Shown here: positions 34,628 through 48,854 of the stretch, in pieces
Position numbering within the stretch: position 1 is the stretch's first letter
Layout: each line of letters begins with the position of its first letter
DNA from: Oscheius dolichura
Taxonomy: Eukaryota; Nematoda; Chromadorea; Rhabditida; Rhabditidae
DNA: 64,000 nt
Assembly (NCBI GenBank): GCA_932521035.1
Contig: OW051492.1
Location: 1,364,001-1,428,000 of the forward strand
Reading direction: 5' to 3'
Program-made: the position numbers and the translations under genes
The notes under the pieces: model-generated
What the model was told of the DNA's origin: nothing
Databases searched by the model: none
What the model saw: the letters and a program-made list of their open reading frames with translations, nothing else

Positions 34628-36512
34628 ATGGCGAAGGAATACTGGGAGGATAGTGACGAAGATAATGACGGTGAATGCGATAATGAATCTGATTCTGGAT
34701 GTGTACTTGCTAAAGAAAGTTCAATTCTTTATGTGGATGATCCTGGTTACCAAGTAAGTTATTTTCTCCATTGTCTCTAGTATTAGTAAAGGTCCTTGAT
34801 ATCGAAGATGTCTCCAACCTTGTCCACGAAATGTCTTCTAAAATTGCGGCTATTATTGGTTTGGATCCTGCCCCCACTAGACTTCTTCTTCAACACTATA
34901 GATTCAATGAAGAGAAGCTGCTGGAAGAGTAACTTTTGTTTAGATTGTGCTGATTAGTTTAGGTTTACCTCTGGCACTGACATTGAAGTCCTTTTTGCTG
35001 AAATTCTTAATGTAGATTGCACCGACTCACTTACTTTCAACACATATGAAGGCATGTTTGCTATTTTGTATATATTTTTTGTTTGCTATTTTGTATATGT
35101 ATTATTTTTATAGGTGAATGTGAATTATGTTGCGAAGAGGACGTCATGCTGACAGGTTTTAAATGCGGCCACATTTGCTGTATTGGTTGCTGGAATAACT
35201 ACATAAAAAATGAGGTTTTCGAAAGTTTTCAGCAGTTCCTTTTAACTTTTTAGATAATGAGCAATGGAAATGCGTTCATTAGTTGCTACGAAGCACAATG
35301 CAACATCAAATTGGATGATCAACAAGTTTGAATTGCTTTGAAAACAATGATTTATTTTTGAGGTACGTACATTGCTAACAGAAGAAGATGTAAAACTTAA
35401 ATATAATCATCTTTTAACTAAACTACTGGTGGATGGAAACGAGATGCTCAGATGGTGTAAAGGAAATAATTGCAAAAAGATCTTGCAGGTACAAAGCATT
35501 TATTTTATTTTTACAAAGATACTCCAGCTCTTTTCTAACAAATCATTGTCTGTTTATTGCCACTGTGGAGAAAATTTTTGTCCCGCGTGTCCCGAAATTG
35601 CTCATCGTCCTCTTGCTTGTAGCAGAGTTAAACAGTGGTTTAGTGATGTGAAGCAAGAAGGAGAAAGCGTAAAATGGATTACAGCTAACTCGAGGCCATG
35701 TCCTAAATGCAAAGTAAGTTTTGAAAACGCTGTCTACGTTTTCATTTTAGATTCCAATTGAAAAAACGGGAGGCTGTAACTTTATGAAATGCACCAGTCC
35801 TGCCTGTAAAGCAGATTTTTGTTGGGGATGCATGCAAGTTCTTTCACAATCCCATGCGGGTCACAACTGTTTTACGTATATACCCAAAATGAGAGCAAAA
35901 GCTAGTGAATTCAGATTTACTGGTAACGCATTTGATTCTCCGGACATTTTGGACATGAACAGATTTAACCATTACTATGGAAGATTCGTATTGCATCGCA
36001 TAAGTGAAGAAATGGAGGCTGCTGTGAGTTAAATTGAATTTGATTATATTTTTTGTCACAGATAAAAGAGAAAGTAGAAGATTGTTGCAACACAATGGAG
36101 TCGAATTGTTTTCCCACTGCTGACATCAGCTCTTTCAAAATGGCTTATCACGAGTTACTGGAATGTAGACGAGTCCTTGCCTTCTGCAATTCATTTTCTT
36201 ATTATTTGAAAGACGAACCAACTAGAGAGATTCTTGAAAATAACGTAGAAGTATGTACCTCTTATAAGATTTAACTACGCTTATTCAGCATTTGGAGGGC
36301 AATACAGAAAAACTTGCAGAACTTTTTGGACCCGACTCTCCTATCTGGTGCTCCAACGTGGATACTGTAAGAGAGTACCTAGTTACCGTTAGCTCGTCTT
36401 TGTTCCTTGTCATTAATTGTTTCAGATGATAGAATACATGACTCATATGAGGCGTTGCCGATATAAGCTGTTGGAACATTGCGAAGAATGCGAGGACTAC
36501 TGCTCAAATTAA
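34628..36512 (+). CDS. Ariadne-type RBR E3 ubiquitin ligase
   Basis: Eleven exons: 34628-34753, 34792-34928, 34963-35051, 35114-35214, 35254-35325, 35363-35488, 35528-35713, 35751-36023, 36062-36250, 36289-36366, 36426-36512. They give about 487 residues. After an acidic N-terminus and a UBA-like region come RING1 (CELCCEED...CGHICCIGCW), IBR (YCHCGENFCPACP), RING2 (CPKCK...GGCNFMKC, catalytic Cys about 288) and a C-terminal Ariadne domain. Known role: accepts ubiquitin from an E2 on the RING2 cysteine, often with neddylated cullins. The 3' site of exon 7 could instead be 9 bases earlier, in frame. The third intron appears to use a GC donor. The chain is more diverged than a typical Ariadne-1, so the exact orthologue is uncertain. 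Confidence 0.88.
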
Positions 36513-36653
36513 ACTATATCCCAACTAACACTGGTACTTATTTTTCACGTTGTCATTTTTTTCGTTCTAATGAACATTGTACATTAAGTCGTCGAGAATA
36601 AGAAAAGCTCTTTATTGAAACTGAAGGTAATTTTTATACAATTATGGAAACGT

Positions 36654-36958
36654 TTATGTTGCCCAAAAATCAGCAAAATTCTTAACCATTTTGTAATATC
36701 TTCTGGTGGGGTCTCTAATAAGGGTGCGCCACACTTCACGAATAGCCTCATGTACAGCGTCACCAATATCTGATTCTGTTGCTAATAATGTCAAAAATAG
36801 CCGATCAATTGTTTTATTATTGCATCGTTTTTGTTGAACATCCTCTGCAAACTGCTAGAATCAATAGAAAATAATCAACAAAAGAAGACACAGTTTTTTT
36901 CGATACCTGCTTTCGCCTTGAGGTGAAATGAGTGCGAAGAGGAGCCGTTTTTCCTCAT
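36654..36958 (-). CDS. small conserved-looking protein, unknown
   Basis: Two exons, 36958-36907 and 36844-36654, join in phase (acceptor TTTGCAG) to 80 residues ending FADFWAT. The second exon is well-formed coding sequence (DRLFLTLLATESDIGDAVHE, then REVWRTLIRDPTRRYYK), predicted to be mainly helical. No signal peptide or membrane segment. The function is unknown. A plus-strand open frame over exon 1 (start 36,928) has weaker support. It lies tail to tail with the RBR gene and head to head with the 37,223 gene. Confidence 0.6.
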
Positions 36959-37222
36959 TTCAGCGCAACAATAACTGCTGGAATCTTCGTAGATTTCGGG
37001 TTGCGCAGCGGAAGACGGCAATGCTATGGTCCATCGTAAGAGATTGCCAGTTCATCTTATACTTTATCATTTCCTTTCGCGATTTCACTTACGTTTTCGT
37101 TGAAATGAAGAAGGAATCGTTGAAGAAGCAAAAGGCTTATGGCCACAGCTTGTTCAATCGTGTAGAAACAAATGGATTATTTTAATTTTAATAGTGTTCT
37201 ATTTTTCCCCTGCTGACGGTTG

Positions 37223-37743
37223 ATGTGTGTGCGGAAGAAAAAAAGTCCGGAGGCGATCTCGTCTGGCTCCTCTAATAGGGGTGTAATGGTATAATTCTTT
37301 TATTTTCTTGTGATTTCAGAATAATCTGATTGTTATAGGCAGTTGAACCACCAAAACCAGCACAAACAGCTCCAAAGGAAGAATTGCCGACGCCAGGAGG
37401 ATCTATTAGCCGTTCAGTTGTTGCCTGTAAGCAGTCGGCAACACCACAAGCCGTGTCAAAAGAGACGACGACTACCTCGTCCGTAGTCCATGTAACGGTT
37501 GAGCCGGCTCGAAAGATGAATGCAAAACGAGTAATTGATACCTTCCGGAATCCGCATGATCCACATTATAAGACGATTGGACCCTATATGATTCCTGCTG
37601 CAGGAAAAAGCTGGGATAGTGCTAAATTGCTAAAGACAAAAGACTGCGAAGCGGAGCTGAAGAAATCACGCAAAGGATCACGAATATCCGCAGTTCAGAG
37701 TGTACGATCGACACAGGCTGAAAGTGAAGTTGCTGAAAAATGA
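37223..37743 (+). CDS. basic, low-complexity protein, unknown
   Basis: Exons 37223-37288 and 37339-37743 join in phase over a 50-base intron to about 156 residues. The N-terminal part is rich in S, T, P, K and A (KKKSPEAISSGSS; PPKPAQTAPKEELPTP). A more ordered patch NPHDPHYKTIGPYMIP-x-AGKSWD sits around residues 103-122, and the tail is serine- and charge-rich. Probably an intrinsically disordered protein. The start ATG (MCVRKKKS) is the first in frame, and an upstream exon is possible. Confidence 0.6.
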
Positions 37744-38084
37744 AGAAGAAGCAGGGAAATATTTGAACAGCCAATAATATTAACAATTTCCGATTGAAAA
37801 AAAAGAAGAATATGGAATGAACTATTTCTTTTTATCTGGGCAATTTTCGTTAAATAATTTAGGTTTCAGTATACATTTAGATTCTGAGGTAGATTTTCAA
37901 CTTCTACACATCTCAAAGAACTAAATCTTTACCATTTTAACAGGAAATTCCCCTTGAGAACGATTTCACATGGATAAAAGTAGGTAAAATTCATTTTATT
38001 TGATAGAAAGCAGTGATTTATAGTCAGCATTGAAGCATAATTGAAACGAACCACATTTTTTTTTCGATTCGAGTGGCTTTGTTC
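37744..38084. other. convergent intergenic spacer
   Basis: AT-rich spacer between the stop of the 37,223 gene and the hairpin element at 38,085. No further coding signal. Confidence 0.5.
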
Positions 38085-38170
38085 CGCACCCGTAAACTCG
38101 GCAGAAGGAAGAAATATGAAGAAAGGCTTTAGATAAAAAGGAATTTTCTGCCAAGGTTTTACGGGTGCAG
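38085..38170. mobile_element. hairpin-family element downstream of the PH-like gene
   Basis: The arms CGCACCCGTAAACTCGGCAG (lacking two bases of the usual arm) and CTGCCAAGGTTTTACGGGTG flank a loop of about 45 bases. It lies 42 bases beyond the stop codon at 38,212, so it is probably in the 3' untranslated region. It is the only copy in the compact gene cluster. Confidence 0.75.
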
Positions 38171-38211
38171 GTGCAGGGAATAAAGCCGCTGGAATCCCCT
38201 ACCTTTTACTC

Positions 38212-39353
38212 TCAAATGCGGTTGATCTTTTCCTCACTAGTCGCTGCTGGCCCGGAATTTTTTCGTTGGCCGTCCTTCTTCTCAACGCCTTCTCGACTAT
38301 CCACACTGTCTACCGTATTCCTCCGCTTATTTTCAACCGCCGGACTTGGGCAAACAATCTCCGGTTGGGGTGTCTTCTTCTTGGCTGTCAATTTAGCCTT
38401 GGCCTTTAGTACGGGGCCGAGTTTCTTCGAAAGCAGCGGTGATTTTCGGAGATTTAGCGGCTTCAGCGAGAGAATGTTGGCCTTGATGTCTTTGTTCTCT
38501 GTTTCCTTCAAAGGGAGCTTCTTCACGGAGGGAAGAGGGCTGGCAATGGTGATGCTGTTGTCAGAGATGACGCTGTGGTCCAAATCCACTTTGCCTTCCT
38601 GTTTTCCAGCCGGGAGGGTGTCAAACTGGCAGGAGAGGCGATTACCCTTGTTGGTTTCCTTGTCAGATGGACAAACCAGCCGATTGATGGCTTCTATCCA
38701 CGGTAAGGCGTCTCTCCCCATAGCTGACAGCGTCACAGAGCCGAAACGGAATTTCACCTCGATTTGGGTTCTTCTCTGAAATTATTTCGATTGGAAGAGG
38801 AGGGAAAAATAACAAAAACAGGTGGAAAATGGATAAAATAGATCAAAAGCATTGCTCCTTGTTGTTTACAGGGTGTAACTTGGAACGCAACGGCATTTTT
38901 TTTCATTTTGATCGTTCTCTTCTTTTTTTTCTCACAAAACTCACCAATGTTGTTGTAACCCCTCCCAAATCTCTAGCTTTCAATGTAGTTGTACTTGTTG
39001 TCACTTTCATAGATTCCGGGATATCCACAACGTAGCCCTTCTCATCTGCACAGTAGATAATCATGTAGCCTTGTTTTGTCACGGTTGTTTCTCGCTGCTT
39101 TGCGCTGCTCGATCCATCACAGAAAAATCCCTTCAAATTGTATGCTTTTTATTCTTTTCTCTTGAAAAATAACCTTGTGTTTCACCATTGTTAGAATTCT
39201 CCCCGAGACTAGGGTATCCTCACTTGAAACATGCCATTTACTCATTGAAGGGAGTCCAACTTTCTGGAATTTTTGGGGTTTTATCGAAGTTGGTTGAAGA
39301 ATTCTCACCTTTCGAAAAGATTTGATCTTCGGGAAATCATAATCACTTGGCAT
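38212..39353 (-). CDS. PH-like domain protein, unknown function
   Basis: Exons 39353-39309, 39263-39174, 39130-38945 and 38775-38212 join in phase to 294 residues. The first about 140 residues resemble a pleckstrin-homology fold: beta-rich stretches such as YMIIYCADEKGYVVDIPE, then the closing helix ALPWIEAINRLV. The rest is lysine- and serine-rich and probably disordered, ending EEKINRI. PH domains commonly bind phosphoinositides or peptides; the ligand is not known here. It lies 404 bases downstream of icd-2 on the same strand, and may be the last gene of that operon. The family assignment rests on pattern only. Confidence 0.65.
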
Positions 39354-39756
39354 TGTTGCTTATAATTTTATGTGAATGTGAGGAAATCTCAAAATGCTAG
39401 TTTTTTCACGTTCACTTCTTTTTTTTCTGGAAATCTTCAAATTAGAATAAGAGAAAAGCTAATGCGTGTTTAGAAGGAATACATTTTGATAAGAAAATTA
39501 TTCAAAACCAAGAGGATATTGTATAGGTCAGTTCTAGGAGCAGGTAGGCGGCTAATGACTTCGTTTTCGTTCCTTTCCTCCTTGTTTCCAATTCTATGAA
39601 TACCTATGAGACAACGGGCAAATCTGTCTCGATTCAAGGGCGCATGTCCTAATGGAATCCTATTGAAAGTCGACGAAAAGCTCCAAAATGATTTTAAAAC
39701 TTCATCGTAACAAGAAGGAAAAACAGCAAACGTATAAAAGCAGAAGAGATAGAGAA

Positions 39757-40499
39757 CTACATAGTTAGACTCATAATAGCGTTGACAATATCGTTGTCAG
39801 CTTGTCGCAGAGCCCGAATGGCTTTATTTCGAGTCGCGTTGGCTTGCGACATGACCAATTCGATGTCTTTTTCTTCAATTCCCGTAGGATCCTCCTGAAA
39901 AACGGTATTTTTTGCTTTATTTTTGTTTTTACTCACCTCAGCTCCATCATCTTCATCTTCCTGGACGGTGGCTAGAGGAGCGGGAACCTCATCTTGATGC
40001 TTGATGCGATCCAACGTGGGCATCTGGGCATGTTGACTCAAGTCTTCGATCTTGGCTTCTCCGAAAACGATATAGGTATCGGATCCGGGGCTCTTGAAGA
40101 CATCGGGTTTATTGATGACGAAAAGGATGTTCTTCGATTTCCGGATACAGACACGAGAAATTCCAGTGACTGGTTTCAGACCCAGTTTCGAGAAGAGCTT
40201 GCGAGCCTTCTTTTCAGAACGGCTTTGCTTGGCAGCCTTATCCACTTGCTCGCCCAAACCAGCGGCTTCAGCGACGCGCTTCTGCTCCTCAGTAAGCTCG
40301 GGAGCTACTTCAGGAGCTTCATCGTCCGAGTCGGAATCAGAAGCATTTTCGATCTGAAAAATAACATTCTTTTATAAATAAATGGGGGAAATTTCAATTA
40401 GCGTAATTTTAGCCATCTACAATTTTTTTTGTTAGGGCTGCTAAAACTCACATGCTCAATATGTTCCTCCTTCTTCTCCACTTCACTCTTGGCGACCAT
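39757..40499 (-). CDS. icd-2: nascent polypeptide-associated complex subunit alpha
   Basis: Exons 40499-40452, 40353-39937 and 39894-39757 join to 200 residues. The NAC domain contains the family-specific [20 protein letters not shown], then [14 protein letters not shown] and [12 protein letters not shown]-terminal UBA domain ([20 protein letters not shown]) ends the chain. Known role: alpha subunit of the ribosome-bound NAC heterodimer, which shields nascent chains and limits ER mistargeting. The acidic N-terminus (SDSDSDDE) is typical. It lies 493 bases downstream of wwp-1 on the same strand, as in C. elegans (recollection). Confidence 0.97.
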
Positions 40500-40991
40500 C
40501 TTTCTCTCGATAAACCCTCAGAAGGTAAATGGTAAAAAAACTTCCATAAGTGATTGAAATATCACGGGTAGGGAACCCGATAAGAAGACATTATTACAGA
40601 AATATTATTGTTTTTGTATCTACATTGATATCTATACAAAAAATAATAGAAGTCTCATTAGAAGCCAGCTCAAATCCAAAAGAAGTGAATAAGAAACCTT
40701 GTGTACAACCGGCTATTTTTAAGTAATCAAGTACCAGCCAGCATGAGGACATTCTAACAGTGACTGAGTGTTTGATGACACACTAATCATAAAGAAAATG
40801 AAGTGAACATGCATATTTTCAAGTTACCTAATACAAAGTCATCTGCTAGTGTCCCCACCCCAACACAACTACACAACCAATTTGTTTGAAAGGGTTCCAT
40901 TTAGGGAATTCGACTATGTTCGGAAAATACCACAAGAAATATCACAGCACAAAAGTTATACATAATATAAAAAACAGTATTGAAAAAAAAT
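40500..40991. other. intercistronic spacer wwp-1/icd-2
   Basis: 492 bases of AT-rich sequence without an open frame or repeat. If the genes form an operon, this holds the wwp-1 3' end and any icd-2 trans-splice signal. No canonical TTTCAG lies directly before the icd-2 ATG. Confidence 0.5.
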
Positions 40992-44188
<3,197 letters not shown>

Positions 44189-44580
44189 AAATTGCCCTGA
44201 AAAATAACGATATATAAAAATGCAAAGAAAAGAAAGGCAAAAGAGGGTAAACAGGTGGTTCTAGCCTTTGAATAGTTATGCTTTGTCTAATTAATAATGT
44301 TTCATCAAGTTTTTGGAATTCGATGTGAGGAAGTTCCAGACTGAAACTCCTGAAACTGGATGTGCGGAGAGACGGAGAACTATCGCGACTAATAGCACCG
44401 TAGTGAATCCCCGGGCGTGGAACCTGCGCATCTAGCAGGGACGCTCCCCCGATCAATAGGCAGAAACACCTGCCGTGACGGTGAGGGGAAAGATAATAAA
44501 AGAAAGGGCAAACACAGGTAGGCGCAGATAAAACTGTAATCATAATCTCGTCACAAAAGAAGTTACTGTTAAAAATTTAT

Positions 44581-45432
44581 TTATCTTGTATGTTTCCGCT
44601 TATTTGTTGAAGGACCTCCTGTTGCCATCCAGTCTTCTATTTCTCGCCGCCATACAAGAATTTCATCAAAAAGAACTTTTTCCATTTGGTCCAGTTTTCC
44701 TACTTTGGTATGGCCTTGAAGAGCTTTTGATACGACACCTGCAAATAAAGTACGTCACAGCATTTTGTGAACTAATACGCCCTGACACCCAAACAAAGTC
44801 GCGTTTTTATTGATGGGGCATGACAAAACAAGAGATCAGCATGAAAGTCACAAAAATGTTTAAAAGACATGAATATCGACGAGAGTATTGGTCAATGTAT
44901 AACAACTAACCTCCTATTCGTTTTACCAATGTTTCCAAAAGACAGTCGGCTAATTTCTTCCCATCTTCTCTTTCCAGCACATCTGATAAATGTATACCAA
45001 CGTAATAAAAATACTAAAAAAACAATCCAATCTTCCTATAAGGGAACAAACCTGCTGAAGTCGCTCCAAATCTGTTGATTCAGCATTTGCAGCCAAAACT
45101 TGTTGTACAGCCTCGTTATATGCTTTCGGGACATTTATCTACAAGTGCTGAATAAGAAAGCTACAGGACACACAAACCTCACAATGATTACGAATTTTTC
45201 CTAGTAGCCATAAGGGTACATTAACTTTCACACCTCTGCTGTCTATCGCTTCCGGTATAGGTAAGTTAAAGAGTTTGAAAAATTCTTGAAATTGGCGTTT
45301 TCCACTATAAGAATGAAACAAACCTTTGTCAAGTGTATCATAAACTGTACAAGTAATTGGAGTGTTCATAGCGATAATATCATCTAAATCAAGGTAGCGA
45401 GGAGGTACACGTAGTTCTTCTGATGAGCCCAT
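44581..45432 (-). CDS. psf-3: GINS complex subunit PSF3
   Basis: Exons 45432-45178, 45138-45052, 45013-44911 and 44738-44581 join to 200 residues. Family signatures are the N-terminal YLDLDDIIAMN, the central VPLWLLGKIR and the helical stretch PKAYNEAVQQVLAANAES-x-DLERL. GINS is part of the CMG replicative helicase (Cdc45-MCM-GINS) and is needed to start and elongate DNA replication. The start ATG follows CATTTCAG by four bases. It is the first of four close minus-strand genes, and its promoter would be shared with the divergent ZC3H18-like gene. Confidence 0.88.
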
Positions 45433-45989
45433 TTTACTGAAATGTAATATAGTTGTCTGCAAAATTTCTAAACAACGAGAACAAGTACAGGTGAATGAAA
45501 AAGGAAGCAGAGAGCAAAAATGAACTCGAAAAGTTGACGTTTTTCAAATTTCTCGCGTTTCGCGGTGTATTTTTTCCGGTTCGGGTCTTGCAGCGCTGTT
45601 CGCAGCAGGGTTTGTCGTGGATGCGTGAATCGATACAATCCATCGCACAAAGCTCTCCAGGGTTCGGCTTGTATTATCCGACAGCTACTTTTCCCTTATG
45701 TACCTCACAGTTATGGTGGTGGTCGAAGGGCTTCCTCCTGATGAAAAGCGACAGTCCCAAATTCTTATTTCTTTCCCCTTCTCTCATCTCGAAACAGCTG
45801 AGAAAGCAACGGTAAACTACTGTGTAATTTTGTAAAGGCGAAGATTTTTCTTTGTGGAATGTTTCATGCCATAATTCGATTTGACCATACATATTTATTT
45901 GAAATTGTTCATTTACAATACTTGTGGTAATGTTATATTCTGTGATTTTAGGGTGGTTGTTATCGGTTCGGGTCGCATCTCTACGGATG
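45433..45989. promoter_or_regulatory. divergent promoter between psf-3 and the ZC3H18-like gene
   Basis: 557 bases separate the two start codons. Acceptor-like sites lie directly before each ATG (CATTTCAG on the minus strand; GTGATTTTAG 39 bases before the plus-strand ATG), so part of this is 5' untranslated. No specific factor site is claimed. Confidence 0.5.
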
Positions 45990-48575
45990 ATGTCTGCCGA
46001 GGGTGATGAAGATGGCGCTGGTTAGGTTTTTGATCTTATTCTTCAAAAATAGTTTTAGCAGTATCTTTGACATCATTGGATACAGAACATCGAAGAGCTA
46101 CAGAAGAAGATCGAATTGACTTGGATTATGATGAAGATGTTTCAAATGATGTTCCTTGTGACGATACAGTTAGCTGCTCTTATTTTTGTAATATTTAATT
46201 CTTTTAGAAATCAGTTCACTCGGAGAATGGTGAGAAACCAGAAGCGGATGCTGAAACTAAAGATGTAGATGATGAAAAAGAAGAAGGTGAATTAGAGGAA
46301 GGAGAACTGACTTCAAGTGACGATGAACCAGCACCAATTATCAACAAAGATGTTTCTTCTTCAAAAGCTGCCAATAATGTTTCCATTTCTGTAAGTTTTA
46401 CAGGTTTCTATAATTTGCACCACTTTTGTTGAGGTTGCTAACACTTTCCTTTGTTTTCTAGGTTCGCTTAACATTTCCAAATAAAAGGGTATCTGGCAGA
46501 AAGGTTAGTTGGTGTAGTGTTGTGACTTACCTGTTTTTTTAAAAAAAAATATGGCAATGACTTATAACTTTTTTTCAGGGCTCATCTAATAAAGGTATTA
46601 ATTCTCGCCTCACCAAAGTCTCAAATGGAAAGCCTGGAGAAACTGCTTGGGAAAGAGGCCTCCGGGAGGCTAGAGAAGCCATGAGAAGAGCCAATAAGGT
46701 GAAAACAGTCTTGTGAAATTTATTTGTGATTTCTAGGTACGTGAAGAGCCTGATTTTGAAGTCAAGCGGCTGGTAGCAGCGCCGCCTGTAAGAAGAAATA
46801 GCAGAAATAATACGGATTCGGATAATTCAACATCCCCAGTGTTAGATTTTTTTCCCGTTCGCCAACATAATAATTTCAGCGGTCGCAGACGAAATCATTC
46901 GCGATCAGGAAGTCCAAGAGGAATTCCATCACTTTTAGACCTTCCAACTGCACCTCCTCCACGTCGAGTTCCACCAAAAGGTTAGTATTTGAGATCACGT
47001 TTTGCAACTTGTTACTAACCCATGTGCACGTTTTGTTGTCTCACTATTAACCCAGAGTGTGTGTATCGTCATTATTCGCCTGGTCGTCATGTGAGACCTA
47101 TTCAACGCCCTTCTCCATCTTATAGTTCCACCTCTGAGCGCTCACCTCAAGTTAGACTTCCGTACATGGGAAGGAAGGGTAAGATCTGCCACGCTTCTGC
47201 ATGTATGTCACTGCATTGTCACCTTATTACTCACTTTATGTTTTTGGGTTGGGAACAATTTTTTTGTAATCACTATCGCTGTACATCATTCTTGGTTCAG
47301 ATTTGGGACCTCAAGTCATTTATCCGCATGGAAGACCATGTCCTAAAAGAGACCGAGAGCCCGAACGAGAGCATGACAGAGACAGGCGAGACAGAGGCCG
47401 CCGTCGGGACATTTCTCCGCCCCGAAGAGATCGTGAAAACTTCCCAAGGAAAAAAGATTATAAGGAGAAATCCAAGAACAATAACGAAGATGTAAAACAT
47501 CGAAAGTATGATTTTTATGATAACTTTAATGTTAAATTTTTAGAATATCTATCAGTATATCACCCATCAGTAGCGATTCAGATTTATCACCAGGCTCTCA
47601 GAAAAAATCAGCCAAAGGATGCCGTAGTGATCTTTCCGCCGTCAATGATCCTTGGGCTAGAAAAAGAAAAGGAAAGATTGAGAAATTCGAGAGGAAGAAA
47701 AGAAGTTCTAGCAGGTAAAATTATTTTCTATACTTTTTTCATGGTATTATAGTTCATCGAGTGCATCATCGAATAGCAGCCGCTCTACATTTACTGGACG
47801 TCGTAAGCCAGACCGTTCTTCAACTTCCTCCTCCGAATTGGACAGTGATATTGATAAACGCAAAGTAGGCTCACATTTTATTGCTGATAAAAATATTTAT
47901 AGAAATACCGAAAGAAAATTTCTCCTCGACGAAGCGAGTCTAACCGGCGTGGTACTTCTTCTAATAAAAAGATTGTTATTTCCGAACGTAATCCTGTTGA
48001 TGAATTTTTTTCTAAAAAGAAATCGGTAATTTTTTATTTATATATAAAATTTTTGCTTTCAGGATTTGCCGGCAGCTTTCAAGAAGAGATCTCGAAAAAG
48101 AAGTAGTAGTGTCTCATGTGACGATAAAGGCATTGTAGCCGTAAGCGGCTCAGAGGTAACGCGATCTTTCCTCCAATCCATTATTTTAGTCTGAACGAAG
48201 TATTTCTACCGTTAGCAGCGCCGGATCTTCTCCCAAAATATTTGCCAAACCCCGCCCCAAAGAGAAAAGCCCCTCACCTATTAGTGACGATAGTAAAAGG
48301 TAAGCATTAGTCGTTTTTTATTCACCTGCCTTTTAGTTCTCCATCACCTCCTCCACCACCTCTTCCAAAATTTGAGGATATTTCACCACCGCCACCTCCA
48401 TCATCACCTCCATCCAAGAAGATGAAGGTGTCGAACGGTTAGATATTATTTTTGTGATAAATTATACTGTTCAGACAGCCGTGTTAGTGAAAAACGCAAA
48501 TTAAGGGAACAACTTCGAGAAGTCGAAGAGGAATTGAAAAAGAGGCGTGCAGTGCATATGGAGACTGCTCACTGA
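45990..48575 (+). CDS. ZC3H18-like nuclear RNA-processing protein
   Basis: Fifteen exons: 45990-46020, 46059-46168, 46208-46390, 46462-46503, 46579-46698, 46737-46980, 47056-47178, 47301-47505, 47544-47714, 47753-47864, 47903-48025, 48063-48155, 48190-48299, 48337-48437, 48475-48575. They give about 622 residues, in phase throughout. An acidic N-terminus is followed by AWERGLREAREAMRRANK and EEPDFEVKRL, a block I associate with ZC3H18. Then come an RD/RE-rich tract (about residue 330), serine-rich and proline-rich tracts, and a C-terminal helix LREQLREVEEELKKRRA like the end of ZC3H18. Vertebrate ZC3H18 links the nuclear cap-binding complex to exosome adaptors. No CCCH zinc finger was found, so equivalence is inferred from the flanking blocks only. 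Confidence 0.75.
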
Positions 48576-48755
48576 ATACTTACCGGTCTGTTTATAGATA
48601 TTTTTACCCAGTACTTTCATTTCTTACCAGCATAGTTGCTAATTGTTTTACTCCCCCCTCTATATTTTTATTCCTCCGTATAATGATTGTGATACATTTA
48701 TTTAACTAAGGGTAATTTAACGTTTTAACGATTTCCGTTGTACATAAATATATTT

Positions 48756-48761
48756 AATAAA
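48756..48761 (+). terminator. polyadenylation signal
   Basis: AATAAA about 180 bases after the ZC3H18-like stop codon, followed by TATTTATATTCAAAG. Cleavage is expected near 48,775. Confidence 0.7.
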
Positions 48762-48854
48762 TATTTATATTCAAAGCAGGTTTTATGATATCAGGAGATC
48801 CACTTTTTGTTGTTTTAATTGTACTTTTAGATGTAAAACAGTAATATTTACTAG

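Noticed and set aside
36907-36990. In-frame TGA read as selenocysteine in the 80-residue gene
   Set aside because: An alternative acceptor (TTTGCAG) gives a complete frame from an ATG with matching phase, so no recoding is needed.
36908-37185. Plus-strand open frame of 85 codons starting at 36,928
   Set aside because: The minus strand offers two exons with matching phase and good composition over the same bases. The plus frame turns lysine-rich and low in complexity after a possible donor.
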